Positions 27,773 through 35,771 of a DNA stretch of 64,000 bases are shown piece by piece. Every line of letters begins with the position of its first letter. The stretch's first letter is position 1. This stretch comes from Hydrogenophaga sp. Lineage in GTDB: Bacteria; Pseudomonadota; Gammaproteobacteria; Burkholderiales; Burkholderiaceae_C. Under the pieces are notes generated by a model. That model was given only the letters and a program-made list of their open reading frames with translations. It made no database searches and was not told the origin of the DNA. The DNA lies in contig NZ_JAHBZK010000007.1 in NCBI RefSeq assembly GCF_019635465.1, positions 151,917 through 215,916 of the forward strand. Reading direction: 5' to 3'. Made by a program: the position numbers and the translations under genes.

Positions 27773-28767
27773 GGGCGGGCATTTTGCCAGTGCGCTCCGT
27801 GCACCGATGTCGCCAACGGCGCGTGGGCCTGCGTTCGCTGCGACCAGCGCTGCGCGTAGGAAAGGGCCACACGATAGGTGTTGACCTGCACCTGCACGGT
27901 GGCTTCCATGTCGCGACCGTAGCCACCGCCCATGGCCATCACCAGCGGCAGCGAGCGCTGCCAGGCCCAGTCCATCACCCGCCGGTCGCGCGCCTCCAGG
28001 CCGTCAAAGCTGAGCTTGAGGCGCCCCAGCCGGTCGCCCTCGTGCGGATCGGCGCCGGCCAGGTACATCACCAGGCCCGGCTCGAAGCGCCGATCGAGCT
28101 CATCCAGGGCCAGGTCGAGCGCGTGCAGGTAGTCGTGGTCGCCCGTGCCATCGGGCAATTCGACGTCGAGGTCGCTGGGCTCCTTGCGGAAGGGAAAGTT
28201 CTTGGCGCCGTGCAGCGACAGCGTGAACACCGACGCGTCGTTGGCAAAGATGCGCGCGGTGCCGTTGCCCTGGTGCACATCCAGGTCGACGATCACCACG
28301 CGCAGCGGCGCCCGGCTGCCATGGCGCCGCAGGTACTCGGCCTGCATCAGGCGCGCGGCCACCGCAAAGTCGTTGAAGACGCAGAAGCCACCGCCCTTGT
28401 CGGCGTAGGCATGGTGGGTACCACCCGCCAGATTGGCGGCCACCCCGCCGCCCTGCGCCATCACCCGGCGCGCCGCCAGCACCGAGGCGCCCACCGAGCG
28501 GCGCGCGCGCTCGGCCATGGCCGGGCTCCAGGGAAAACCGATCTCGCGCTGCATGGTGGGCGCCAGCGTGCCAGTGGCCACCGCCTGGATGTACGACGGC
28601 GTGTGGACCAAGGCCAGTTCGCCATCCGTGGCCGGCAAGGCTTCGCTCAGGTTCACCTCTGGCAGGTCCAGCGCCAGCCGCTCCCGCAAACGACCGTACT
28701 TGGACATGGGGAAGCGGTGCCCTGTGGGCAAGGGCAGCACGAAATGGTCGGCGTAGTAGGCGTGCAC
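27769..28767 (-). CDS. Histone deacetylase-like amidohydrolase
   Basis: A 332-residue protein of the arginase/deacetylase fold (HDAC, acetoin utilisation AcuC, acetylpolyamine amidohydrolase). Zinc ligands and catalytic histidines are all visible: [43 protein letters not shown] and MGGGYG. In bacteria such proteins deacetylate acetylpolyamines or acetyl-lysine, for example on acetyl-CoA synthetase; which of these applies is not known. Length is normal for the single-domain bacterial type. Confidence 0.9.
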   Translation of the reverse strand: MHAYYADHFVLPLPTGHRFPMSKYGRLRERLALDLPEVNLSEALPATDGELALVHTPSYIQAVATGTLAPTMQREIGFPWSPAMAERARRSVGASVLAARRVMAQGGGVAANLAGGTHHAYADKGGGFCVFNDFAVAARLMQAEYLRRHGSRAPLRVVIVDLDVHQGNGTARIFANDASVFTLSLHGAKNFPFRKEPSDLDVELPDGTGDHDYLHALDLALDELDRRFEPGLVMYLAGADPHEGDRLGRLKLSFDGLEARDRRVMDWAWQRSLPLVMAMGGGYGRDMEATVQVQVNTYRVALSYAQRWSQRTQAHAPLATSVHGAHWQNARP

Positions 28768-28854
28768 GGCTCGGGGAAACGGGGCGTCGGGCGCATTGTG
28801 GCGAGGGCGTGCCTTCCGAGCGCGGCCCCCGGGTTTTAGAAACGCCTCCCTAGA

Positions 28855-28870
28855 ATGTTGCGCCGCAGCA
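28855..28870. promoter_or_regulatory. Putative PhaR-type operator, upstream copy
   Basis: ATGTTGCGCCGCAGCA: an imperfect inverted repeat (TGTTGCG-C-CGCAGCA, one mismatch) just upstream of the -35 box of the phasin promoter. A nearly identical copy (14 of 16 bases) lies at 28914-28929 around the transcription start. Two sites flanking the phaP promoter is the layout I recall for PhaR repression in Ralstonia. Confidence 0.6.
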
Positions 28871-28878
28871 AAAAGTGC

Positions 28879-28906
28879 TTGCGCTCCCCTGTCCCCTCCC
28901 TATAAT
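28879..28906 (+). promoter_or_regulatory. Sigma-70 promoter of the phasin gene
   Basis: TTGCGC (28879-28884), 16-nt spacer, perfect TATAAT (28901-28906). Transcription would start near 28913, giving a leader of about 110 nt before the phasin ATG. Flanked by the two putative PhaR sites. Confidence 0.78.
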
Positions 28907-28913
28907 TCGACCC

Positions 28914-28929
28914 ATGTTGCAGCGCAGCA
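28914..28929. promoter_or_regulatory. Putative PhaR-type operator, downstream copy
   Basis: ATGTTGCAGCGCAGCA, matching the site at 28855-28870 at 14 of 16 positions, begins at the predicted transcription start. A protein bound here would block promoter clearance. Spacing between copies is 59 bp. Confidence 0.6.
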
Positions 28930-29022
28930 TAAACGGACGAAACAAGAGCCTGAACCCAGTGCCTGCGTCCACGCCGCAACCGAGTGCCTTGCTTTTTTTC
29001 ATCCACCCTTAGGAGTACTGAC

Positions 29023-29565
29023 ATGCTGACCGTTGAACAAGTGATCGCCGCCCAGAAAACCCAGATCGACACCCTCTTTGGCCTGACGCAAAAGGCTTTC
29101 GAAGGCGTGGAGAAGCTGGTCGAACTGAACATCCAGGCCACCAAGGCCGCCCTGTCGGAGTCCGCCAACAACACCCAGGCCCTGCTGAGCGTCAAAGACG
29201 CCCAGGAACTGCTGAACCTGCAAGCCAGCATGATGCAGCCCCTGGCCGAGAAGTCGGTGGCCTACAGCCGCCACCTGTACGACATCGCTTCGGGCACCGG
29301 CGCCGAATTCAGCAAAGCCGCTGAAGCCACCGCCACCGACGCCCAGAAGAAATTCATGGCCGTCGTCGACAACGCCGCCAAGAACGCCCCCGCCGGCTCC
29401 GAGAGCGCCGTCGCCGTCATGAAGAGCGCTGTCTCGGCTGCCAACAACGCCATCGAATCGGTGCAGAAGGCTGTCAAGCAAGCCACCGAAATGGCCGAAG
29501 CCAACTTCAACACCGTGACGGCCACCGCCGTCAACGCCACCAAGACCGCTGCCAAGAAGCGCTGA
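29023..29565 (+). CDS. phaP: Phasin (polyhydroxyalkanoate granule-associated protein)
   Basis: A 180-residue phasin that coats polyhydroxyalkanoate granules and controls their size. It is almost all amphipathic helix, low in aromatics and rich in Ala, Lys, Glu and Asn, starting [20 protein letters not shown] and containing [22 protein letters not shown], typical of Burkholderiales phasins. The tail ends in an Ala/Lys stretch ([13 protein letters not shown]). A strong ribosome site (AGGAG) precedes the ATG at 29023. No PHA synthase or depolymerase gene is nearby, so this is a stand-alone phasin. Probably derepressed when granules titrate PhaR. Confidence 0.93.
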   Translation: MLTVEQVIAAQKTQIDTLFGLTQKAFEGVEKLVELNIQATKAALSESANNTQALLSVKDAQELLNLQASMMQPLAEKSVAYSRHLYDIASGTGAEFSKAAEATATDAQKKFMAVVDNAAKNAPAGSESAVAVMKSAVSAANNAIESVQKAVKQATEMAEANFNTVTATAVNATKTAAKKR

Positions 29566-29865
29566 ATTGCACACTTTTGGAGCCGTTGATCGCAGGACTT
29601 GACATTTCGTCGCCCGGCCACAATTGCTCCATGGTCGCAAGCCTTAGTCTCTGACCCAAGGTTTGCTGTCCACCCGGTTTTTTTGGTTGTCTCCTCGGGT
29701 CCTTTTCGAAATTCCGTTTCATCGGACCCTTATCAGCCCTCACCACACGGTGAGGGCTTTTTTTTGCCTGGTTCGACGCCCACTCCCCCGGGGTTTGAGT
29801 GCAATCGCGACGCCTAGAATGGCCGGCTGCGCAACCCACACAGATTCCAAACGGGCGAGGACTTC
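29566..29865 (+). other. Phasin 3' region: possible small RNA plus terminator and next promoter
   Basis: This 300-nt gap has no credible protein gene. It holds a perfect TTGACA (29599-29604) with only a poor -10 downstream, about 110 nt of T- and C-rich sequence including TCTCCTC (anti-ribosome-site-like), a strong intrinsic terminator (29736-29765), and a TAGAAT hexamer (29815-29820), 45 nt before the halogenase-like gene, which may be its -10 box. Either the phasin mRNA has a long 3' UTR or a short independent RNA of about 130 nt is made. Confidence 0.35.
29736..29765 (+). terminator. Strong intrinsic terminator
   Basis: GCCCTCACC-ACAC-GGTGAGGGC: perfect 9-bp stem, 4-nt loop, followed by eight T residues. 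The best terminator in the window; it separates the phasin transcript (or the putative small RNA) from the polyene cluster. Confidence 0.92.
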
Positions 29866-31206
29866 GTGCAACCAGACCATTCACCTGCCCAGATGCCTGC
29901 CCAAGATTGCGACGTCTTCGTGATCGGGGGCGGCCCCGCCGGCTCGACCGTATCGGCACTGCTGGCCAGCCAGGGCCACCGCGTGGTGCTGGTCGACAAG
30001 GACCACCATCCGCGTTTTCACATCGGTGAATCCCTGCTGCCGGCCAACCTGCCCTTGCTCGACCGCATGGGCGTGGGCGAGGCGGTGCGTGCCATCGGCA
30101 TGCCCAAGCCCGGCGCCGAGTTCGTTTCCCCGCAGCACAGCCACACGCAGACCTACTACTTCGCCGACGCCTGGGACAAGACCATGCCCGGCGCCTACCA
30201 GGTCCGCCGGGCCGATTTCGACCACATCCTGCTCAACAACGCGCGCACCCGCGGTGTCGAGGTGTTTGAAGGCACGCGCGCGGTCGACGTGCAGTGGGAT
30301 GCGCCCGGCCGCAAGGTCGCTTCGGTCACCACGCGCGACGACAACGGGGCCAGCGCCACCTGGCGCCCCCGCTTCCTGATCGATGCCTCGGGGCGCGACA
30401 CCTTTCTGGCGGGCCGCCTCAAGATCAAGACCAAGAACCCGGACCACAACAGCGCGGCGGTCTATGCGCACTTTCAGAACGCGCAGCGCCTACCGGGTCA
30501 GGACGCCGGCAACATCTCGGTCTTCTGGTTCGAGCACGGCTGGTTCTGGTTCATTCCGCTGCACGACGGCGCCACCAGCGTGGGCATGGTGACCTGGCCG
30601 TACCACATGAAATCGCGTGGCGAACGCAGCCTCAGCGACTTCCTGCTCGACAACATCCGCCAGTGCCCGGCGCTGGCGCAACGCCTCGCACAAGCCACGC
30701 TGTGCACCGAGGCCGAAGCGGCGGGCAATTACTCGTACAGCGCCACGCAGTGTCACGGCGACAACTTCCTGCTGCTGGGCGACGCCTATGCCTTCATCGA
30801 CCCGGTGTTCTCGTCGGGCGTGTGGCTGGCCATGAGCGGCGGTGAGGTCGGCGCCGAGGTGGTGCACGCCTGCCTCAGCTCGCCCGAGCGCGCCAAAACC
30901 GAACTGGCCCGCTTCGATCGCCACATGCGCCTGGGTCCGCGCGCCTTCTCCTGGTTCATCTACCGCATGACCAACCCAACCATGCGCGGCTTCTTCATGC
31001 AGCCCCACAACCCCTTGCGCATGAAGGAGGCCTTGCTTTCGGTGCTGGCGGGCGACCTGTTCGGGCGCACACCGATCTGGCCATCGCTGTGGGCATTCAA
31101 GGCGCTGTACTTCTCGGTCAACCTGGTGCACCCCCGGCGCGCGTGGCGGGCCTGGCGTCAGCGGCGCGGCAACGTGCAGGCCGCACCTGCACAGACCGGC
31201 GCATGA
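29866..31206 (+). CDS. FAD-dependent halogenase-like oxidoreductase of the aryl-polyene cluster
   Basis: A 446-residue flavoprotein of the flavin-dependent halogenase family. The FAD site VFVIGGGPAGSTVS (residues 18-30) is followed by FHIGESLLPANLPLLDRMG, then GMPKPGAEF with Lys81 at the place of the catalytic lysine, and the halogenase hallmark WxWxIP (WFWFIP, residues 226-231). Both hallmarks being intact makes real halogenation possible. Xanthomonadins, the related pigments of Xanthomonas, are brominated. GTG start with a GAGG site 5 nt upstream. First gene of the plus-strand unit; its stop overlaps the chorismatase start by 4 nt. An alternative role is a geranylgeranyl-reductase-like oxidoreductase. 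Confidence 0.8.
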   Translation: MQPDHSPAQMPAQDCDVFVIGGGPAGSTVSALLASQGHRVVLVDKDHHPRFHIGESLLPANLPLLDRMGVGEAVRAIGMPKPGAEFVSPQHSHTQTYYFADAWDKTMPGAYQVRRADFDHILLNNARTRGVEVFEGTRAVDVQWDAPGRKVASVTTRDDNGASATWRPRFLIDASGRDTFLAGRLKIKTKNPDHNSAAVYAHFQNAQRLPGQDAGNISVFWFEHGWFWFIPLHDGATSVGMVTWPYHMKSRGERSLSDFLLDNIRQCPALAQRLAQATLCTEAEAAGNYSYSATQCHGDNFLLLGDAYAFIDPVFSSGVWLAMSGGEVGAEVVHACLSSPERAKTELARFDRHMRLGPRAFSWFIYRMTNPTMRGFFMQPHNPLRMKEALLSVLAGDLFGRTPIWPSLWAFKALYFSVNLVHPRRAWRAWRQRRGNVQAAPAQTGA

Positions 31207-32189
31207 ACCGCCTGCAGCGCCTGCACCCCTGCCCCACCCGGCCATCGTCCATTGAGCAGGTCCTGGGCGGATCGGCGATCGCCGACGCCCAAGGCGCCCC
31301 CGACTGGCCCGAACAAACACTGCACATGACCGGCTTCGATGCGCCCTGGCGCGAGGCCTGGGGCGTGGCCGGCGACATCGACGCCGGGCAGCACGGGGAC
31401 GTGCTGTGGCGCGCCAACCAAGAGGTGATGTTCGCGCTGGTTGAGCTGGAAGAGCCCTCCGGATCAACGGCCAAAGGTGCGGGTGAGGCCCTGCGGGCAC
31501 TCACCGAGCGGGCCTATGGCCAGCTGTTCGACCTGATGGCCACACAGGGCACGCCGCACCTGTGGCGGGTCTGGAACTACCTGCCCGACATCAACGCAGA
31601 GGCCGACGGCCTGGAGCGCTACCGCTGGTTCAATCTCGGGCGCCACCAGGCCTACGACGCGCGTGGCACAGCGGTGGCGCAGCATGCGCCCGCGGCCAGT
31701 GCGCTGGGGTCGGCCGGCGGCCCCTTGTCGATCGCCTGCCTGGCGGGGCGTCATCCGCCTCGCGCCATCGAAAACCCGCGTCAGGTCAGTGCCTACCACT
31801 ACCCCGACCAATACGGCCCGAGACCACCGGTGTTTGCCCGCGCCGTGCTGGCGGGCGATATGGGCCAGCCGACCCTGTTCGTTTCGGGCACGGCCAGCAT
31901 CGTGGGCCACGAGACGGTGCACGCAGGGGACGTGCTGGCCCAATGCGCAGAGACCGCGCGCAACCTGAACGCCGTGTTCGCCGAAGCCAGCCACGCCGGT
32001 GGCGGCCACCACTACCTCGCCCATCAAGCAGAGCACCGCGTCTACGTTCGCCACAGCAACGACGTCGCGGCCGTGCGCGCGTTCCTGACAGATGCCCTGC
32101 AAGGCGCGCCGCTGGCGCTGGTGCAGGCCGACGTGTGCCGCCAGGACCTGCTCGTGGAAGTCGAATCGGTGGCCAACCCGGCACGCTGA
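31203..32189 (+). CDS. Chorismatase, FkbO/Hyg5 family (XanB2-like), starter-unit supply
   Basis: A 328-residue chorismatase. These enzymes cleave chorismate to pyruvate plus either a dihydroxycyclohexadiene acid or 3-/4-hydroxybenzoate; the Xanthomonas member XanB2 makes the hydroxybenzoate that primes xanthomonadin and ubiquinone. The family segment SGTASIVGHETVHAGD (about residues 229-244), the N-terminal VEQVLGG-like start and the WRVWNYLPDINAE motif are present. Start at ATG 31203 overlaps the halogenase stop (ATGA). The exact product isomer cannot be decided by eye. Confidence 0.87.
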   Translation: MNRLQRLHPCPTRPSSIEQVLGGSAIADAQGAPDWPEQTLHMTGFDAPWREAWGVAGDIDAGQHGDVLWRANQEVMFALVELEEPSGSTAKGAGEALRALTERAYGQLFDLMATQGTPHLWRVWNYLPDINAEADGLERYRWFNLGRHQAYDARGTAVAQHAPAASALGSAGGPLSIACLAGRHPPRAIENPRQVSAYHYPDQYGPRPPVFARAVLAGDMGQPTLFVSGTASIVGHETVHAGDVLAQCAETARNLNAVFAEASHAGGGHHYLAHQAEHRVYVRHSNDVAAVRAFLTDALQGAPLALVQADVCRQDLLVEVESVANPAR

Positions 32190-32192
32190 CCC

Positions 32193-33014
32193 ATGCGCAC
32201 CGAAGCAACCGTCCCCCGCATGCCCTGGTGGCAAGCCACACGCGAGACCGTGGCCATGGTGGTGGGGCTGGGCACGCTGGCGCTGCTGTGCCTGAGCTGG
32301 TTCCCCGCGGCCGCCGTGCTGCACCTGCTGCTGCCCCGGCGCACCGGCCAGTGGCTGGGCCGGCGCGTCGCCTGCCACGGCTTCCGCTTTTACCTGCGGG
32401 TGCTTGAGCTGGCCTGCGGCTGCCGCTTCGACCTGGCGGCTCTTGACGGCTTGGGCCGAGAGGGCGCCATGATCGTCGCCGCCAACCACCCCAGCCTGCT
32501 TGACGCGGTGCTGCTGGTTTCCCGTCTACCCAACGCCGTCTGCATCATGAAAGCGGCCTTGCTTGACAACCCCATGTTCGGCGCGGGCGCCCGGCTGGCG
32601 CGCTACATCCGCAACGACAACCTGGTCAACCTGATCTCGCGCAGCCGCGCTGCGCTGCGCGAAGGCACGCAGATCATCGTGTTCCCCGAAGGCAGCCGCA
32701 CCGAACAATTCCCTATCGATCGTGTCCTGCCCTCGATTGGCCTGGTGGCCCAGCGCGCGCAGGTGCCCGTTCAGGTGGTGCTGCTCGATTTCTCGTCGCC
32801 CTACCTCGGCAAGGGCTGGCCCATCTGGCGCCGCCCCTCGCTGCCGCTGGTGGTCACCGCGCGGCTGGGCCAGCGCTTTGACGCGCCGCAGGATGTGCCG
32901 ACCTTCACCGACGCATTGCAGCGCCACTTTGACGACGCGCTGAGCCCCGAGTCCGCCGATGCCGCCACCGATACGGCCCGACCATGCACGCCTCCACGAC
33001 CCATCTCGTCCTGA
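32193..33014 (+). CDS. PlsC-type (lysophospholipid) acyltransferase of the polyene cluster
   Basis: A 273-residue 1-acylglycerol-3-phosphate acyltransferase-fold protein. One membrane helix at residues 15-45 is followed by the acyltransferase motif H-x4-D (His99, Asp104 in NHPSLLD), and by FPEGSRTE (about residue 165). In polyene clusters such enzymes are thought to attach the polyene acyl chain to a lipid or glycerol head. It begins 3 nt after the chorismatase and overlaps the glycosyltransferase gene by 31 nt. Confidence 0.85.
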   Translation: MRTEATVPRMPWWQATRETVAMVVGLGTLALLCLSWFPAAAVLHLLLPRRTGQWLGRRVACHGFRFYLRVLELACGCRFDLAALDGLGREGAMIVAANHPSLLDAVLLVSRLPNAVCIMKAALLDNPMFGAGARLARYIRNDNLVNLISRSRAALREGTQIIVFPEGSRTEQFPIDRVLPSIGLVAQRAQVPVQVVLLDFSSPYLGKGWPIWRRPSLPLVVTARLGQRFDAPQDVPTFTDALQRHFDDALSPESADAATDTARPCTPPRPISS

Positions 33015-33739
33015 TTCCAAGCTACAACCCGGGCGATCTGTTGCTCGGCACCGTGCGGGCAGCGCGTGCCCAATGGGCGCCGGTGTGGGTGGTGGTGGAC
33101 GGCAGCACCGATGCTTCCACCGCGCAGGTGCAGGCACTGGCCGCGCAGGACGACGGGCTTCGGGTCATCGTGCTGCCCGTCAATCAGGGCAAGGGCGCGG
33201 CGGTGCTGGCCGGCATCAAGGCCGCAGCGGCCGCGGGCTTCACACACGCCCTCACCATGGACGCCGACGGTCAGCACCCCGCCGAACTCATCCCCAACTT
33301 CATGGCCACATCCACCGCCGACCCCGCGGCCATGGTGCTGGGCAAGCCGGTCTTTGGCGCCGACGCCCCCGCGCTGCGCGTGCAAGGCCGGCGGGTGTCC
33401 AACGCCTGGGCCAACCTCGAAACTCTCGGCATGGGCGTGGGCGATTCGCTGTACGGCTTTCGGGTCTACCCGATCGCTGCGCTGCGCCGCGTGATGGCGT
33501 CCACGCGCTTCATGCGCCGCTTCGACTTCGACCCCGAGGCGGTGGTGCGCCTGTGCTGGGCCGGTGTTCGACCCATCAATGTGGACGCACCGGTGCGCTA
33601 CCTGGGCGCCGACGAAGGCGGCGTGTCGCACTTCAAATACCTGCGCGACAACACCCTGCTCACCTGGATGCACACGCGCCTGTTCATCGGCTTCGTGCTG
33701 CGCCTGCCCATGCTGCTGTGGCGCAAGTGGCGCGGCTGA
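32984..33739 (+). CDS. Family 2 glycosyltransferase of the polyene cluster
   Basis: A 251-residue GT2 enzyme (GT-A fold). It starts near VLIPSYNPGDLLLGTV and has the metal-binding D-x-D (Asp93-Ala-Asp95 in MDADGQHP) and a C-terminal amphipathic region ending in a basic, hydrophobic stretch likely to touch the membrane. Related glycosyltransferases occur in aryl-polyene clusters, where they may add a sugar to the lipid head group (inference). The stop lies 12 nt from the stop of the convergent minus-strand unit, with no terminator visible between them. Confidence 0.87.
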   Translation: MHASTTHLVLIPSYNPGDLLLGTVRAARAQWAPVWVVVDGSTDASTAQVQALAAQDDGLRVIVLPVNQGKGAAVLAGIKAAAAAGFTHALTMDADGQHPAELIPNFMATSTADPAAMVLGKPVFGADAPALRVQGRRVSNAWANLETLGMGVGDSLYGFRVYPIAALRRVMASTRFMRRFDFDPEAVVRLCWAGVRPINVDAPVRYLGADEGGVSHFKYLRDNTLLTWMHTRLFIGFVLRLPMLLWRKWRG

Positions 33740-33750
33740 GGCCTTTGGTC

Positions 33751-34470
33751 TCAGCCCATGCCGCCGTTGATGCCGATCACCTGCCCGCTGATGTAGCCGG
33801 CCTCTTCCCCGACCAGAAACGACACCAGCGCCGCCACCTCGTCGGCCCGACCGGCGCGCTGCATCGGCACCATCTGGCGAATGGTCGCGGCATCAAACGC
33901 ACCGTCGGCCATGCCGGTATCGACGATGCCCGGTGCCACCGCGTTGACCGTGATGCCGCGCGAGGCCACTTCCAGCGAGAGTGAACGCCCCGCCGCGTGC
34001 AGGGCCGCCTTGGCCGCGGCGTAGTTGGTCTGGCCGCGGTTGCCCAGCACCGCCGACACCGAGGTGATGTTGACGATGCGGCCCCAGCGGGTACGGATCA
34101 TCGGCAGCAACAACGGCTGGGTGACGTTGAAGAAGCCATTGAGCGAGACATCGACCACCCGGTCCCATTGCTCGCCCCGCATGCCGGCCAGCACTGCGTC
34201 GTCGTGCACGCCCGCGTTGTTGACCAGCACCTGGATCGGTGCCTCGTCGATCAGCGCGGCCAGCGCAGTGGCCGTGGCTTCGCGGTCGCACACATCGAAC
34301 TGCACGGCGCGCGCGGAACCACCCGCCTCACGCAGTTGCTGCGCCAGGGCTTCGGCCCGTGCCAGCCCTTGGTTGGCGTGCACCAGCACTTCCAGCCCAT
34401 CGCGCGCGAGGCGCTGCGCGATGGCCGAGCCCAGGCCGCCACTGGCGCCAGTGACGAGCGCGCGTTTCAT
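33751..34470 (-). CDS. 3-oxoacyl-ACP reductase (FabG-like) of the polyene cluster
   Basis: A 239-residue short-chain dehydrogenase/reductase. The NADPH site is ALVTGASGGLGSAIAQRLA; catalytic serine in NITSVSAVLG and the Tyr-x3-Lys pair in YAAAKAALHAAG. In aryl-polyene synthesis it reduces the 3-oxo group after each condensation. Last gene of the 16-gene minus-strand unit; overlaps the preceding dehydratase by 4 nt. Confidence 0.93.
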   Translation of the reverse strand: MKRALVTGASGGLGSAIAQRLARDGLEVLVHANQGLARAEALAQQLREAGGSARAVQFDVCDREATATALAALIDEAPIQVLVNNAGVHDDAVLAGMRGEQWDRVVDVSLNGFFNVTQPLLLPMIRTRWGRIVNITSVSAVLGNRGQTNYAAAKAALHAAGRSLSLEVASRGITVNAVAPGIVDTGMADGAFDAATIRQMVPMQRAGRADEVAALVSFLVGEEAGYISGQVIGINGGMG

Positions 34471-34940
34471 GCGTCACCTCCACTCGCGCCCGCGTTCGCA
34501 CCCACATCGAGCACCACGGCAGCGCGGCCCTCGGCCAGGCAACCGCGCGCCGAGGCGACACGAAAGCCGTACATCACGTTCGCCCCCACCGCCGACAGGC
34601 GCTGTGCGGTGATCTGCAAGGGCGAGTCCTCGGCCAGCAGTTCGCTGTGGTGCAACTGCACCGCGCGCACGCTGGCGAGGTAGCCGGCGGCGGGTGCGGG
34701 GCTGTCGCCGGCGGTGAGTGCGCCATGCACCGCCATGGCCTGCGCGGCGTACTCGATGGCGTGCGCGCTCGACAACACCCCGTCGCGTCGCAAGGGGTGC
34801 TCGGTGCCAGGGGCGATGTGCGCACTGCAGGTGATGGCGTCGTCGGACCACTGCTGCACCGCATCGAGCAGGCACATGCTGCCCTGGTGCGGAATGCGCT
34901 GCGCGATCCACGCGCGGTCAAGGGGGGTGTCTGGGCTCAT
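34467..34940 (-). CDS. Hotdog-fold 3-hydroxyacyl-ACP dehydratase (ApeP-like)
   Basis: A 157-residue hotdog protein with IPHQGSMCLLDAV near the N terminus, the signature of the APE-cluster dehydratase subunit, and SSAHAIEYAAQAMAVHGAL in the central helix. In E. coli-type clusters the corresponding protein works with a second hotdog dehydratase; the 120-residue protein at 42949-43311 may be that partner. Dehydration after each reduction gives the conjugated double bonds. Confidence 0.85.
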   Translation of the reverse strand: MSPDTPLDRAWIAQRIPHQGSMCLLDAVQQWSDDAITCSAHIAPGTEHPLRRDGVLSSAHAIEYAAQAMAVHGALTAGDSPAPAAGYLASVRAVQLHHSELLAEDSPLQITAQRLSAVGANVMYGFRVASARGCLAEGRAAVVLDVGANAGASGGDA

Positions 34941-34979
34941 GGGCGTTCGGCGAAGGCTCTGCGAAGGCGATGCGAAGGT

Positions 34980-35771
34980 TCAGCGCGGCGTGAAGCGCAG
35001 CTCGAGGTGCAAGGGCGCCAGGTGGTCGATGACCGCGCGCGTTGTCTGCCCCTTTGCAATGGCCTGCAACAGCGGTAAGGCCCGCAACGATGGGAAGGCC
35101 TGGCGCAGGCCATCGAGTCCGCCATCTGCCATGGTGGTGGGTGGCTCGCGCGTGGGTGTGCCCTGCAACTGGCCCAGGCTGGTTTCGCGGGCCTGGGTGC
35201 CCAGCCACAGCGCCACACCGGCCACGTCGGGCACCGGGCGGCAGGTGTGCAAAGGCTCGGGGTATTCGCTGTCGTAGACCACCAGCAGAATCTGATCGAG
35301 CCCATCGGCCAGCTGGCCGACGGCGTCGAGCCAGCCGGCGCCGAAGCTGGCGTCGTAGGCGCACAGCACCTGGCTGGGCGCCATGGAACGCGAGGCGATG
35401 CCCCAGTAGCCGGCCGCGGCGTTGTGGACCGAGTTGTGAAAACGCGTGGGCGAGACGGCGCGGTCGCTGCCCGCGAGTTGCTCGCACAGCGCGTGGCAGT
35501 TGTGCCCGTCGGCACCGGAGGAGCTGAACACCGTGGCCACCGGCGCGGGGTCCTGCTCACCCAGTGCCTGCCAGCCCAGGGCCAGCGCAACGCGCACCAC
35601 CCGACTGGCGCGTCGGCGCTCGGCCGCGGGCAAACGCTCGGCCACCGGCAACACCGTGGGCGCCGAAGTCCAGGCCTGCTCGCCGCGCAAGGTGCGCGCG
35701 GTCTGGCCCCAGTCCGGCAGACCCGGTGCAATCAAGGACACGCCATGCAACCACACCGACGGCGCACTCAT
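34980..35771 (-). CDS. Ketosynthase-like chain-length-factor-type protein
   Basis: A 263-residue protein matching the N-terminal half of beta-ketoacyl synthases (PF13723-type). It carries the thiolase-fold core segments FSSSGADGHNCHALCEQLA, FHNSVHNAAAGYWGIA and LCAYDASFGAGWLDA, but at the position of the active cysteine it has serine/alanine residues. It is probably a non-catalytic partner of the ketosynthase encoded upstream (overlap 4 nt), like chain length factors in type II polyketide and aryl-polyene systems. I start at ATG 35771 because this overlaps the ketosynthase stop. Confidence 0.82.
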   Translation of the reverse strand: MSAPSVWLHGVSLIAPGLPDWGQTARTLRGEQAWTSAPTVLPVAERLPAAERRRASRVVRVALALGWQALGEQDPAPVATVFSSSGADGHNCHALCEQLAGSDRAVSPTRFHNSVHNAAAGYWGIASRSMAPSQVLCAYDASFGAGWLDAVGQLADGLDQILLVVYDSEYPEPLHTCRPVPDVAGVALWLGTQARETSLGQLQGTPTREPPTTMADGGLDGLRQAFPSLRALPLLQAIAKGQTTRAVIDHLAPLHLELRFTPR

